Shown here one piece after another: positions 8,504 to 16,162 of a stretch of 64,000 nucleotides of DNA. A program made the position numbers and the translations under genes. The stretch's first letter is position 1. The number at the start of each line of letters is the position of its first letter. The stretch covers positions 814,973-878,972 of the forward strand of contig NZ_JAEAMR010000007.1 of the NCBI RefSeq assembly GCF_015999245.1, given 5' to 3'. The stretch comes from Streptomyces sp. AV19. Its GTDB lineage: Bacteria; Actinomycetota; Actinomycetes; Streptomycetales; Streptomycetaceae. The notes under the pieces are model-generated. The model was given only the letters and a program-made list of their open reading frames with translations. It was not told the DNA's origin and did no database searches.

Positions 8504-9250
8504 CGTGACCCCCTGCTCGTCCCCTCGGTGGCACCGGTCAGTCTGCCCTGTTCCGGGCCCCGGCGTCAGCACCGGTCCGGCCCTCTCCGGGGAGACGGCC
8601 GGGGGGTACGAACCCCGGGTCACCGGTGCTGTACGGGGCCGTGGCCGGCCTCCCCGGAGCGGTGCCCTCCGCCGGGGCGGACCTGGCCGGGTCCGGCGGC
8701 CGGCGGACCCCGGACGTCCGGCTGAACAGGACCACCGGCCACAACTCGCCTTATTCGGACCGGGTATTGTACGACCCGGGCCCGTTCCGTGGGACGGCGA
8801 CGTGCGGTCGTTCCGCGCGGTGGCGGACCGGGCCGCGGGCGTGCGCCGCCGGTGGTTCTATGGGCATTTGTGCGGCGCGCGGAGGCGGCCGGATAACGAC
8901 GTCGGATGCTCCAGGGCGTTCTCCGCGGTGTGACGCGGGCCTCCCCGGCGGGCCTCCCTGGCGGACCTCCCCGGCGACCCGGCCCCGGGTCGGCCCGGGA
9001 AATTTTGAATCGGGGCAAAAAGGGCTGGCCTGCGAATTCCGCACTCCGCCGAACCGGCCTCGCGGCCTGAGTGTTACCTGCCGTAACCTGAAATTCTCCT
9101 TCATTTGTCAGGCCAACTGGCGAGTAATGCCGCCAAGTTAAGGAGGCTTTACGGAGGCGCAATCCTCCGGTCGCGGAAACAGCACCGCTTAACGTCCCGG
9201 TCATGGTGGATGCAGCAGCGCGCGAGCGCCCTCCGCGGGGCGGAGGCACG
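8504..9250. other. Long divergent intergenic region upstream of regulator and permease
   Basis: About 750 bp with no gene I can support. CCGGGT-8 nt-ACCCGG at 8760-8779 is an operator-like inverted repeat embedded in locally AT-richer sequence (TTATTC, TATTGTAC). The part from about 9000 to 9200 is also AT-richer (GGGAAATTTTGAATCGGGG, CTGAAATTCTCCTTCATTTG), as expected for a promoter and leader of the permease gene. A small hairpin CGGAGG-CGCAAT-CCTCCG lies at about 9153-9170. No known riboswitch consensus was recognised. Confidence 0.45.
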
Positions 9251-10804
9251 GTGACGGGCGATGTGACGGGCGACGCCGGGAACGTACGGGCCGCCAAGGG
9301 CGCCGCCCAAAAGGGTGCCGCCAAGGGCGGCGTACGGGCCAAGGGCCTGGGCCGCGGCTCGGTCGGCCTGCTCGGCAGCGCGGTCATCGGCATCTCGACC
9401 GTCGCCCCGGTCTACTGCCTGACCTCCACCCTCGGCCCGACCGCCGGCCAGGTGGGACCGCACATGCCCGCCGTCTTCCTGGCGGGCTTCCTGCCCATGC
9501 TCCTGGTCGCCTTCGCCTACCGCGAGCTCAACAGGGCGGTCCCGGACTGCGGCACGTCCTTCACCTGGACCGTACGCGCCTTCGGTCCGCGCGTCGGCTG
9601 GATGTGCGGCTGGGGGCTGGTCGTCGCGACGATCATCGTCCTGTCCAACCTCGCCGGCGTCGCGACCTCCTTCCTCTACCTCCTCCTCGGCGAACTCACC
9701 GGCAGCGCGGGCGTCGCGGCCCTGGACGACAACCGGATCGTGCACGTCGTCACCTGCCTCGCGCTCATCGCCGTTGCCACGGCGGTCAGTTACCGCGGCA
9801 TGACCGCCACCAAAGGCACGCAGTACGTGCTCGTCGCGCTCCAACTCGCGGTGCTGGCGCTGTTCGTGGCCATGGCCCTGGCGAAGGCCCCCGCCGCCGC
9901 GCCCGGCTTCTCCTGGGACTGGATCGATCCCTTCGCCGTCCCTTCCTTCTCCTCCTTCACCGCCGGACTCTCCCTCTCCATCTTCATGTTCTGGGGCTGG
10001 GACGCGTGCCTGGCCGTCAACGAGGAGACGGAGGGCAGCGACCGGACGCCCGGCCGGGCCGCCCTGCTCGCCATGGCCGTGCTCGTCGGCTCGTACCTGC
10101 TCACCGGCGTCGCCGCCCAGCGGTACGCCGGCGCGGGACTCGGCGACCCGCGGACCGAGGACAACGTCTTCGCCGTCCTCGCCGAACCGGTCATGGGACG
10201 GGCCCTGGGCGCCCTGCTCTTCGTCGCCGTCCTCGCCTCCGCCGCGGCCAGCCTCCAGACCACGTTCCTGCCCGTCGCCCGCACCGTGCTGGCCATGAGC
10301 GCGTACGGCGCCCTGCCGCCCTCGTTCGCCGTCGTCCACCCGCGCTTCCGCTCCCCGGGCCGGGCGACGGTCGTGGCGGGCGCGGCCACCGGTGTCTTCT
10401 ACGCGGTGATGAGCTTCCTCAGCGCGAACGTGCTCGTCGACACCATCTACGCGCTCGGCCTCATGATCTGCTTCTACTACGCGATCACGGCCTTCGCCTG
10501 CGCCTGGTTCTTCCGCGCGGAGCTGCGGCGGTCCGCGCGCGACGCGCTCTTCAAGGGCGTCCTGCCGGTCCTGGGCGGGCTGTTGCTGGCGGCCGTCTTC
10601 GCCAAGACGCTCCACGACATGTGGAACCCGGCGTACGGGACGGGCAGTTCGGTGTTCGGGGTGGGGTCGGTCTTCGTCATCGGGGTGGGGCTGCTGGTGC
10701 TGGGCGGCGTGCTGATGGAGGTCATGCGGCGGCGGAGCCCGGCGTTCTTCCGGGGCGAGTCGCTGACGGCGGCGACGCCGGTGCTGGTGGCGGAGGACGC
10801 GTAG
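9251..10804 (+). CDS. APC-family amino-acid permease
   Basis: A 517-residue integral membrane transporter of the amino acid-polyamine-organocation superfamily. After a basic Ala/Gly-rich tail come about twelve hydrophobic helices. Helix 1 carries GLLGSAVIGISTVAPVYCL, matching the APC TM1 G-x-G/I unwound region, and SIFMFWGWDACLAVNEETEG matches the TM6 / loop signature W-D-x-x-x-x-x-x-E-E. Substrate cannot be read. The GTG at 9251 has GGAGG 4 bases upstream. An in-frame ATG at 9203 lacks a ribosome-binding site, so it is the less likely start. It is divergent from the AfsR-like gene across a long regulatory gap and converges on a secreted-protein cluster. Confidence 0.88.
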   Translation: MTGDVTGDAGNVRAAKGAAQKGAAKGGVRAKGLGRGSVGLLGSAVIGISTVAPVYCLTSTLGPTAGQVGPHMPAVFLAGFLPMLLVAFAYRELNRAVPDCGTSFTWTVRAFGPRVGWMCGWGLVVATIIVLSNLAGVATSFLYLLLGELTGSAGVAALDDNRIVHVVTCLALIAVATAVSYRGMTATKGTQYVLVALQLAVLALFVAMALAKAPAAAPGFSWDWIDPFAVPSFSSFTAGLSLSIFMFWGWDACLAVNEETEGSDRTPGRAALLAMAVLVGSYLLTGVAAQRYAGAGLGDPRTEDNVFAVLAEPVMGRALGALLFVAVLASAAASLQTTFLPVARTVLAMSAYGALPPSFAVVHPRFRSPGRATVVAGAATGVFYAVMSFLSANVLVDTIYALGLMICFYYAITAFACAWFFRAELRRSARDALFKGVLPVLGGLLLAAVFAKTLHDMWNPAYGTGSSVFGVGSVFVIGVGLLVLGGVLMEVMRRRSPAFFRGESLTAATPVLVAEDA

Positions 10805-10807
10805 GCG

Positions 10808-10837
10808 GCGGCCCCCGCCCTGGGGGGTGAGGGCCGC
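10808..10837. terminator. Hairpin between convergent genes
   Basis: GCGGCCC and GGGCCGC arms (7 bp, with additional C/G pairing inward) immediately after the permease stop and just before the convergent stop of the 101-aa secreted protein. Confidence 0.5.
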
Positions 10838-10847
10838 TCGTTCCTCC

Positions 10848-11153
10848 TCAACGGCGGTAGTACAGGTGCCAGTAGTAGCCGTGCCAGCTGTGCCTGTACT
10901 CGCGCTGGCACTTGTAGTCGCGCCACTTGTGGTGCTGCTTGCCGTCCTCTCCGGCCTTGCGGCAGGAGTGGTGGTCGCGGTACCAGCCGTCCGCGTACCA
11001 GCGCGACGCCTGCGCGGCGGCGGTGACGCCGGACGCCGTGCCCGACGACTCCTGCGAGGGCGCCGCGACGGCGACCCCCGCCGTGCCGGCGAGCAGCATC
11101 CCCGCGACGGCCACCGCCGCCGCCTGCGCGGGACGGAAGATCCTCTGTTTCAT
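10848..11153 (-). CDS. Small secreted Trp/Tyr/His-rich two-cysteine protein (paralog 1)
   Basis: A 101-residue pre-protein with a Sec signal (MKQRIFRPAQAAAVAVAGML ... AVAAP, cleavage near residue 31). The mature domain contains GWYRDHHSCRKAGEDGKQHH, then KWRDYKCQREYRH, and ends WHLYYRR. Two cysteines about 20 residues apart probably form a disulfide. The same scaffold, GWYxDxxxCxxAGExGK...KWRDYKCxxE...WHLYYR, recurs in the genes at 11704-12051 and, more divergently, 11301-11594. I do not recognise the family. It is presumably exported, with a cationic aromatic surface. Each of the three genes has the box GGCGTTCGCC 20-24 bases upstream of its start. Confidence 0.8.
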   Translation of the reverse strand: MKQRIFRPAQAAAVAVAGMLLAGTAGVAVAAPSQESSGTASGVTAAAQASRWYADGWYRDHHSCRKAGEDGKQHHKWRDYKCQREYRHSWHGYYWHLYYRR

Positions 11154-11172
11154 GGGTTTCCCCTCTCTCCTT

Positions 11173-11185
11173 GGCGTTCGCCCTG
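11173..11185 (-). promoter_or_regulatory. Shared palindromic box upstream of secreted paralog 1
   Basis: GGCGTTCGCCCTG on the plus strand, starting 20 bases upstream of the ATG. The 10-bp core GGCGTTCGCC is a near-palindrome found in the same place before the two sister genes. It could be an operator or part of the 5' UTR. Confidence 0.5.
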
Positions 11186-11300
11186 GTTGTGGGCCTGAAC
11201 GCCACCATAGGAAGCCCGGTGTCCCGGGGGGACGGGAGCGGGGTCCCGAGTGCGTCCCGGGCGGGGGGCCGGGACGGAGGGGGCGGCGGACGGTCGTTCC

Positions 11301-11594
11301 TCAGGGGTGGAAGTAGAGGTGCCACATGCGGTAGTGCTCGGGCCGGCACCTGTACGCGCGCCACTTGCCGCCGGCCACGCCCTCGCGGCCGACCTGCTCG
11401 CATATGTGCTTCTGGCGGAACCAGTGGTTGGGGCGCCAAGGCCCCGGCGTCGGTCCGATCGGGGCGGTGACGGCCACCGCGTCCGGTTGCCGCTCCGCCG
11501 GCGCCGAGGCGGCCGCCGTGCCCGCCGTGGCGACGAGCAGCAGCCCGGTCGTCGTCGCCATCGCCCGCACCAGGCGGGAGTTGCTCGTCTTCAT
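11301..11594 (-). CDS. Small secreted aromatic two-cysteine protein (paralog 2)
   Basis: A 97-residue pre-protein. The signal peptide (MKTSNSRLVRAMATTTGLLL ... AAASA) is followed by a Pro-rich spacer (PIGPTPGPWRPNH) and a domain reading WFRQKHICEQVGREGVAGGK, then KWRAYRCRPEHYRMWHLYFH. Alignment by eye with the neighbours shows W-F/Y, C, G-x-x-G, K-W-R-x-Y-x-C, and the terminal WHLY. It is the most diverged of the three: the aromatic/cysteine skeleton is kept, while the acidic AGExGK segment is changed to VGREGVAGG. It probably arose by tandem duplication. Function unknown. Confidence 0.78.
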   Translation of the reverse strand: MKTSNSRLVRAMATTTGLLLVATAGTAAASAPAERQPDAVAVTAPIGPTPGPWRPNHWFRQKHICEQVGREGVAGGKWRAYRCRPEHYRMWHLYFHP

Positions 11595-11617
11595 GGTCGC
11601 CTGCTCCTTGGAGATGT

Positions 11618-11627
11618 GGCGTTCGCC
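11618..11627 (-). promoter_or_regulatory. Shared palindromic box upstream of secreted paralog 2
   Basis: The core GGCGTTCGCC lies 24 bases upstream of the ATG, as before the sister genes. The flanks differ from the other two copies, which makes the conserved core more notable. Confidence 0.45.
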
Positions 11628-11703
11628 GGTCCGAGGACGTCCTGCCGGGGAAGCCGTGCCCTCCGGGTGGTGGTCCGGAGGGCACGGGTCGGGCTCCTGC
11701 CCC

Positions 11704-12051
11704 TTACTTGCGGTAGTACAGGTGCCACTGCCAATGGCCGTGGCGCTTCTCCTTCTTGCACTTGTAGTCGCGCCACTTGTGGTCGTCCTTGCCGCGCTCG
11801 CCGGCCTCCTGGCAGGCGTACTCGTCGTGGTACCAGCCGTCCGCCTTCCAGCCGCTCTTCTTCAGCTCCTTGGCCTGCTCGTCCGCCTCCTCGCTCGGGG
11901 CGGAACCGGTCGCCTCGCCCGTCGCGGAGCTGGTCGCGCTCGGCGTCTCCTCCGCCGGAGCCGCGACGGCCGCCCCCGCCGTGCCGGCGAACAGCAGGCC
12001 CGCGGTGGCCACCGCCACCACCGGCGCGAGGCGGAACTTCCTCGGATTCAC
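11704..12051 (-). CDS. Small secreted Trp/Tyr/His-rich two-cysteine protein (paralog 3)
   Basis: A 115-residue pre-protein starting at GTG 12051 (VNPRKFRLAPVVAVATAGLL). The signal peptide ends near AVAAP and GAGAGG lies before the start; the frame is open 40 codons further upstream but without a signal sequence. An acidic Ser/Thr/Glu linker (TPSATSSATGEATGSAPSEE) precedes the domain GWYHDEYACQEAGERGKDDH, KWRDYKCKKEKRH, ending WHLYYRK. It is the first gene of the tandem trio on the minus strand and the closest relative of paralog 1. No known family is recognised. Confidence 0.8.
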   Translation of the reverse strand: MNPRKFRLAPVVAVATAGLLFAGTAGAAVAAPAEETPSATSSATGEATGSAPSEEADEQAKELKKSGWKADGWYHDEYACQEAGERGKDDHKWRDYKCKKEKRHGHWQWHLYYRK

Positions 12052-12072
12052 GGGGTTTCCTCTCTCGTTTTC

Positions 12073-12085
12073 GGCGTTCGCCCTG
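12073..12085 (-). promoter_or_regulatory. Shared palindromic box upstream of secreted paralog 3
   Basis: GGCGTTCGCCCTG is identical over 13 bases to the copy at 11173-11185 and starts 22 bases upstream of the GTG. The surrounding bases (GGTTTCC-TCTCTC and GTGGGC) are also alike in copies 1 and 3, so the whole upstream block was duplicated with the gene. Confidence 0.5.
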
Positions 12086-12197
12086 ATAGTGGGCGCGGAA
12101 CGGCGCCGCCGGAACGGGCGTGCGGGAGCGGGAACCCGCGGGGCTCCCGCGCGGGCGGGTTTGAACCTCACGCGGCGTGAGGAGGCATGGTGACCAC

Positions 12198-13055
12198 ATG
12201 ACAGCTTCCGCTTCCGCCGCCGGTCCCACGGACCGTTCCGCAGCTGGTCCCACGGCCCGTTCCGCAGCCCGTTCCACGGCCCGTTCCGCAGCCTGGAAGG
12301 TCGGCCCGCTCGCCGAGGCGTCCGGGCTCACCGTGCGCACGCTCCACCACTGGGACACCATCGGTCTGCTCACCCCGTCCCGCCGGACCGCCGGCGGGCA
12401 CCGCGAGTACACCGAGGACGACCTCGCCCGCCTCTACCAGGTGCTGGCGCTGCGCGAGTTGGGGCTGGGCCTGGAGACGATCGGCGCCTGCCTCGACGCG
12501 GGCGTCGACCCCGTGCGCCTGGTCCGCGACCACCTGGCGGAGGTCGAGTCCGCGCTCACCGCGCTGGACGCGCTCCGGGAGCGCCTCGTGTGCCTCGATG
12601 CCGAACTGGCCGGCGGCTCCGTGTCGGCCGCGACGCTCCTCGACGCGCTCCGGGCGGCCGGGCGCCCGGGCCCGGAGGGCGGACGTGCGCTCCGCCGCCA
12701 CGTGGACGCGGACGGCATGCGGGAGTTGGCGGACCGCGCCGGAGCGCTCGGTCCCGCCGCGCACTACCTGCTGGAGGTCGAGTGGCCGGAGCTGTACCGC
12801 CGCGCCGAGCGGCTCCGCGCGGCCGGGACGCCGTCGGCGGACCGCGCGGTGCGGCGGCTGGTGGACCGGATGGACGAGCTGGGCGCCCTGTTCACGGGCG
12901 GCGACGCCGGGATCTCGGCGGGGGTGCGGGACGCCTGGCGGGAGGATCCGGCGGCGATGTCCGGCGACGCCGCGGCGGACGCGGGGGAGTGGCGCGAGCT
13001 GGCCGGCTACCTGGACGCGGCGCGACGCGGCGGTGCGGAAGGAGGCCGTCCGTGA
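12198..13055 (+). CDS. MerR-family regulator with TipAS-like C-terminal domain
   Basis: A 285-residue activator. Residues 33-100 are the MerR winged helix (WKVGPLAEASGLTVRTLHHW, then LLTPSRRTAGGHREYTEDDL). A dimerisation coiled coil follows to about 140. The C-terminal region (WPELYRRAERLRAAGTPSAD ... ALFTGGDAGISAGVRDAWRE) resembles the TipAS antibiotic-binding fold. The N-terminal 30 residues carry Ala-Arg-Ser-Thr repeats encoded by a short degenerate tandem repeat. The start at 12198 follows a GGAGG, though spacing is long at 13; the upstream in-frame GTG at 12177 would lie before that site. MerR/TipAS proteins respond to thiopeptides or other drugs. Its stop overlaps the next gene by 4 bases. 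Confidence 0.88.
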   Translation: MTASASAAGPTDRSAAGPTARSAARSTARSAAWKVGPLAEASGLTVRTLHHWDTIGLLTPSRRTAGGHREYTEDDLARLYQVLALRELGLGLETIGACLDAGVDPVRLVRDHLAEVESALTALDALRERLVCLDAELAGGSVSAATLLDALRAAGRPGPEGGRALRRHVDADGMRELADRAGALGPAAHYLLEVEWPELYRRAERLRAAGTPSADRAVRRLVDRMDELGALFTGGDAGISAGVRDAWREDPAAMSGDAAADAGEWRELAGYLDAARRGGAEGGRP

Positions 13056-13252
13056 TCCACCGGGCTCTTCCTCTGCTGATCCCGTACGCGATCTGCTGCT
13101 TCCTCGTGGCGGGCGGACTGCTGCCGCCGGGTGTCCTCCTGGCGGTGCCGGTGGCGTCGGCGGTGTACGGGGCGGTGGTGCGTGGGCGTCGTGGGCGCCG
13201 TGGCTCCGGGCGGTTCACCCGTACGGCGGACGGACCGCGCCCGCGCGCTTGA
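13052..13252 (+). CDS. Small membrane protein, coupled to MerR gene
   Basis: A 66-residue protein starting at GTG in a GTGA overlap with the MerR stop and preceded by AAGGAGG at 6-7 bases. It begins VIHRALPLLIPYAICCFLVA and carries two hydrophobic stretches (PLLIPYAICCFLVAGGLLPP and GVLLAVPVASAVYGAVV), then a basic tail (RGRRGRRGSGRF). It is probably a two-helix inner-membrane peptide co-translated with the regulator. No family recognised. The tight coupling is good evidence that it is expressed. Confidence 0.65.
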   Translation: MIHRALPLLIPYAICCFLVAGGLLPPGVLLAVPVASAVYGAVVRGRRGRRGSGRFTRTADGPRPRA

Positions 13253-13315
13253 GCGCCCCGCCGCGCGGGCATCGCACGCTCCCGGACCGAATCCCTGCGC
13301 CCCGTTGGAGCCCCC

Positions 13316-14230
13316 ATGCCCCTCCCCGAACAGATCAAGCCCGGTGACGTCGTCCTCTCCCGCGGCACCGAGGCCCTCTCCCGCGCCATCTGCCTCATGG
13401 ACGACTCCGAAGTCAGCCACGCCGCGCTGGCGGTCGGCGAGGAGGGTCTCGCCGAGGTGACCGGGAAGGGTCTGCACACCCTCTCGTTCGCGCGCGCCCA
13501 GGAGGGCCACGACCTGGTCGTCGGCCGTACGCTCGCCGCGCCCGCCGACATGACGCCCGTCCTCGACGTGGCCCGCCGCTACCTGGACGCGGGCCGCACC
13601 TCCTACGCGTACCAGCAGATCGTGCTGCTGGCCGTCCTGTGCGTCACCCGCCGCGTCCCGCTGCCGCCGGGCGGGCGGCTGCTGGCGCGCACCGCGCTGG
13701 ACCGGGCCGCCGCCGCGCTCAACGCGATGGCCGAGATGGGCCGGCAGCCCATGATCTGCTCGGAGTTCGTCTACCGCTGTCACTACGAGGCGATCCCGGG
13801 CGACCCGTATGTCCTGAAGACGGACGGTGGCGGCGTACGGGGGGCGGCCGAGGGGCAGTCGCTCCTGGACTGGGCCGAGGCGCACCCCGCCCTGCCGCGC
13901 GTGCAGGCCCTCCCGAAGACGGGCCCCTTCGACCCGGCCGCCACGGAGGCCGCGGTCGCGCCCCTCGTCTCGGCCTGCACCGCGGCCGCCGGGCGCCTGC
14001 CCCTCGGCGGGCACCTCCCCACGGACCCGGACGACGAGGAACTCCTCGCCTCCATGGCCGCGTTCGGCAGGGCCCTGCACGGCGGGCCGCTGCCCGCCGG
14101 CCAGGCCCTGGAGGCGATCCGCGCCAAGGAGGCCGAGCCGAACTTCGTCACCCCTGGTGACCTGCTGCGCAGTCTGTCGCTGAAGGAGACGCTGCGGCTG
14201 GGCCACGCGTCACGGGGCGGGCTGTTCTGA
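13316..14230 (+). CDS. YiiX/YebB-like (NlpC/P60 clan) cysteine hydrolase
   Basis: A 304-residue protein of the permuted papain-like class. The motif DSEVSHAALAVGEEG (residues 30-45) carries the catalytic His, and QPMICSEFVYRCHYEAIPGD (near 145-165) carries the catalytic Cys, so His precedes Cys as in YiiX/LRAT-like enzymes. IKPGDVVLSRGTEALSRAI at the N-terminus is the usual first strand. No signal peptide is seen. Family members act on amide or ester bonds of lipids or peptides; the substrate is unknown. It converges with and overlaps the next TetR gene by 21 bases at their 3' ends. Confidence 0.75.
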   Translation: MPLPEQIKPGDVVLSRGTEALSRAICLMDDSEVSHAALAVGEEGLAEVTGKGLHTLSFARAQEGHDLVVGRTLAAPADMTPVLDVARRYLDAGRTSYAYQQIVLLAVLCVTRRVPLPPGGRLLARTALDRAAAALNAMAEMGRQPMICSEFVYRCHYEAIPGDPYVLKTDGGGVRGAAEGQSLLDWAEAHPALPRVQALPKTGPFDPAATEAAVAPLVSACTAAAGRLPLGGHLPTDPDDEELLASMAAFGRALHGGPLPAGQALEAIRAKEAEPNFVTPGDLLRSLSLKETLRLGHASRGGLF

Positions 14231-14878
14231 TCTGACGGCGCAGTCCCTCACGGCGTAGTCGCCGAGGGACGGCTCCAGGAGGCCGAAGACGCGCTCGGCG
14301 TCGTCGGCGACGAGGTCGGCGATGCGGGCGTTCCCCTCCCCGGCGAGGGTGAGCTCCTGGATCCGCTGGAACAGGACGCGGTGCGCGGCGCCGAGCTGGG
14401 CCGCGGCCGCGCGGGGGGTGATGTCGCCGGCCTCGGCGCCGTCCGCCGCCGCGAGAGTCTCGGCGAGGGCCTCCTCGCGCCGGTCGTGGAGGTCGCGGAG
14501 CCGTGCGGTGAGGGTCGGGCTGTCGGCGATCATCCGGGAGAACTCCGGCCCGGCGAAGCCGGCGACGGGGTTGTGCTCCCGCACGGCGGCGAGGAAGGCG
14601 CGCTCCAGCGCGGTCAGCGCCGAGGCGCCGGCGGGCCGGCCGGCGACGACCCGGGCCAGGCTCGCCACGAACTCCTCCTGGTGGTCGAAGGCCAGGTCCT
14701 CCTTCCTCGGGAAGTAGTTGGTGACGGTCTTCTTGGCGACCCGGGCCGCGACGGCGATCTCGGCGATGGTCGTGGACTCGAAGCCGTGCTCGATGAAGAG
14801 CCGGGTCGCGTGGTCGGAGATCAGCTGCCTGGTCTCCTGCTTCTTGGACTCCCTGAGCCCCATGGGTTCGGTGGTCAT
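14210..14878 (-). CDS. TetR-family transcriptional regulator
   Basis: A 222-residue TetR protein. The helix-turn-helix spans about residues 12-58 (ETRQLISDHATRLFIEHGF ... TTIAEIAVAARVAKKTVTNYF). The C-terminal helical domain includes GPEFSRMIADSPTLTARLRD, the usual MftR/TetR_C-like middle. It is divergent from a promoter at 14911-14940 and a VOC gene, a common arrangement for a local repressor and its target. Candidate operator arms (ACGTCCG ... CGGACGT) lie downstream of that promoter. The ligand is unknown. Confidence 0.9.
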   Translation of the reverse strand: MTTEPMGLRESKKQETRQLISDHATRLFIEHGFESTTIAEIAVAARVAKKTVTNYFPRKEDLAFDHQEEFVASLARVVAGRPAGASALTALERAFLAAVREHNPVAGFAGPEFSRMIADSPTLTARLRDLHDRREEALAETLAAADGAEAGDITPRAAAAQLGAAHRVLFQRIQELTLAGEGNARIADLVADDAERVFGLLEPSLGDYAVRDCAVRSEQPAP

Positions 14879-14910
14879 GAGGAAATCTTACCCCCGATGT
14901 ACTTTTCCTC

Positions 14911-14940
14911 TTGACGTACGCGCTGCGTCCGGTCTAACTT
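14911..14940 (+). promoter_or_regulatory. Probable HrdB-type promoter
   Basis: TTGACG (14911-14916) and TAACTT (14935-14940) separated by 18 bases, in an AT-richer stretch upstream of the small open frame and VOC gene and divergent from the TetR gene. Confidence 0.6.
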
Positions 14941-14941
14941 T

Positions 14942-14984
14942 ACGTCCGTTGCAAGATTCGCCCGGACGTTGAAGCCGGACGTCG
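14942..14984. promoter_or_regulatory. Candidate TetR operator repeats
   Basis: ACGTCCG (14942-14948) is inverted as CGGACGT (14963-14969) and repeated as CGGACGTC (14977-14984), directly downstream of the -10. The position fits repression by the divergent TetR protein; this is inference. Confidence 0.4.
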
Positions 14985-15005
14985 AAGGCTGAAAGGGGCC
15001 ACACC

Positions 15006-15167
15006 ATGCGCAAGCAGCTCAATCTCGCCGATCTCATCGCCCGTCAGGGCGGCGGCTCCGGCCCGGCTGCCCGCCAGGCTGGGACGTCGTGGCGGACCCA
15101 GGCCCCGATACCCCGGTCCACCACCCCGCGCCCCCAGCTCAACAGCCGCTCACGCGGCCCCCGTTGA
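15006..15167 (+). CDS. Short open frame, possible 53-aa basic peptide
   Basis: A 53-codon frame starting at an ATG with GAAAGGGG 7-8 bases upstream and a good promoter before it. The product begins MRKQLNLADLIARQGGGSGP and is then Arg/Ser/Thr/Pro-rich with no domain. It is in a different frame from the VOC gene that follows 32 bases later. It may be a true small protein, a leader peptide, or the remnant of a longer gene formerly under TetR control. It is listed because its translation signals are better than those of the VOC gene. Confidence 0.35.
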   Translation: MRKQLNLADLIARQGGGSGPAARQAGTSWRTQAPIPRSTTPRPQLNSRSRGPR

Positions 15168-15199
15168 TTCCCCTCCAGTCGAACCTCCCAAGGAGCCCC

Positions 15200-15592
15200 T
15201 TGAACATCACCGCATCCGCCCTGTCCCTGACCGTCGACGATGTCGCCGCCTCCCGCGACTTCTTCATGACCCACTTCGGCTACGCGGTGGCGATGGAGGC
15301 GGACGGCTTCGTCTCGCTCTCCCACCAGGACGCGGCCCTCAACCTCGTCCTGCTTCGGCGCGGCATAGAGGTCCTGCCGCCGGAGCAGCGCGACCGGTGT
15401 GCCTCCGGTCTGATCGTGGCCTTCACCGTCACCGACCTCGACGCGCAGGAACGCCGGCTGCGCGCCGAGGGCGTGGAGATCACCATGCCGCTGCGGGAGG
15501 AGCCCTGGGGCGAGCGCCTCTTCCAGGTCACCGACCCCAACGGGGTCGTGGTCGAGCTCCTGGAGTGGGTCACCCCCGCCGACGCCTCGTAG
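15200..15592 (+). CDS. VOC-family (glyoxalase/bleomycin-resistance-like) protein
   Basis: A 130-residue single-module VOC protein. The core reads ITASALSLTVDDVAASRDFF ... LIVAFTVTDLDAQERRLRAE ... RLFQVTDPNGVVVELLEWV, with the terminal Glu-x-x-x-W typical of the fold. TTG at 15200 is chosen because AAGGAG lies 4 bases upstream and the first strand begins there; the frame is open upstream through low-complexity sequence. It probably lies in the transcript under the divergent TetR. Single VOC modules dimerise and may bind metal or sequester drugs; the substrate is unknown. Confidence 0.82.
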   Translation: MNITASALSLTVDDVAASRDFFMTHFGYAVAMEADGFVSLSHQDAALNLVLLRRGIEVLPPEQRDRCASGLIVAFTVTDLDAQERRLRAEGVEITMPLREEPWGERLFQVTDPNGVVVELLEWVTPADAS

Positions 15593-15601
15593 GCTGCCGG
15601 G

Positions 15602-16162
15602 ATGGCGCCGAAGGCGTACGCGGCGCTGCTGCGCGGCATCAACGTGGGCAGGCACCGGAAGGTCCCGATGGCCGAGCTCCGGACGCTGCTGGCGGGGCTT
15701 GGCCACGGAGCCGTACGGACGTACCTCCAGAGTGGCAACGCGGTCTTCACCGCCGCCGCCGGGTCCGACGAGGAGACCCTGGCGGCGGGCCTGCGCGACG
15801 CCCTCGCGGAGCGCTTCGGCTTCACCGTGGACGTCCTGGTGTGCGACCACGCATACCTGAAGGCGGTAGCGGCCGCCTGCCCGTTCCCGGCGGCCGACTT
15901 GGAGCCGAAGCAACTGCACGTCCTGTACTGCTCCGCCCGTCCCGACCCGTCCCGCTTCGCGCACCTCGAAGCGGCGAAGTCGCGATACCACCCCGAGGAG
16001 TTCCGCCTCGGCGACCGCGCGCTCTACCTCTACGCCCCGGAGGGCCTGGGCCGCTCGGATCTGGGCGCGGCGCTGTCGAGGGTGACTCCGGCGGAGGGGG
16101 CGTTCGCGACGGGCCGGAACTGGAACACGGTGGTGAAGTTGGTGGAGATGACGGCGAGTTGA
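15602..16162 (+). CDS. DUF1697 family protein
   Basis: A 186-residue protein with the DUF1697 signature: AYAALLRGINVGRHRKVPMA at the start, VRTYLQSGNAVFTA in the middle and ATGRNWNTVVKLVEMT at the end. Length is normal. The family is widespread and uncharacterised. The start lies 9 bases after the VOC stop, so the two are probably co-transcribed. Its 3' two-thirds are overlapped antisense by the long C-terminal extension of the DUF6879 frame at 15822-16697. Confidence 0.88.
   Translation: MAPKAYAALLRGINVGRHRKVPMAELRTLLAGLGHGAVRTYLQSGNAVFTAAAGSDEETLAAGLRDALAERFGFTVDVLVCDHAYLKAVAAACPFPAADLEPKQLHVLYCSARPDPSRFAHLEAAKSRYHPEEFRLGDRALYLYAPEGLGRSDLGAALSRVTPAEGAFATGRNWNTVVKLVEMTAS

Noticed and set aside
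9000..9200. A possible riboswitch upstream of the permease
   Set aside because: Only one small hairpin and AT-richer sequence are seen; no known riboswitch core was recognised.
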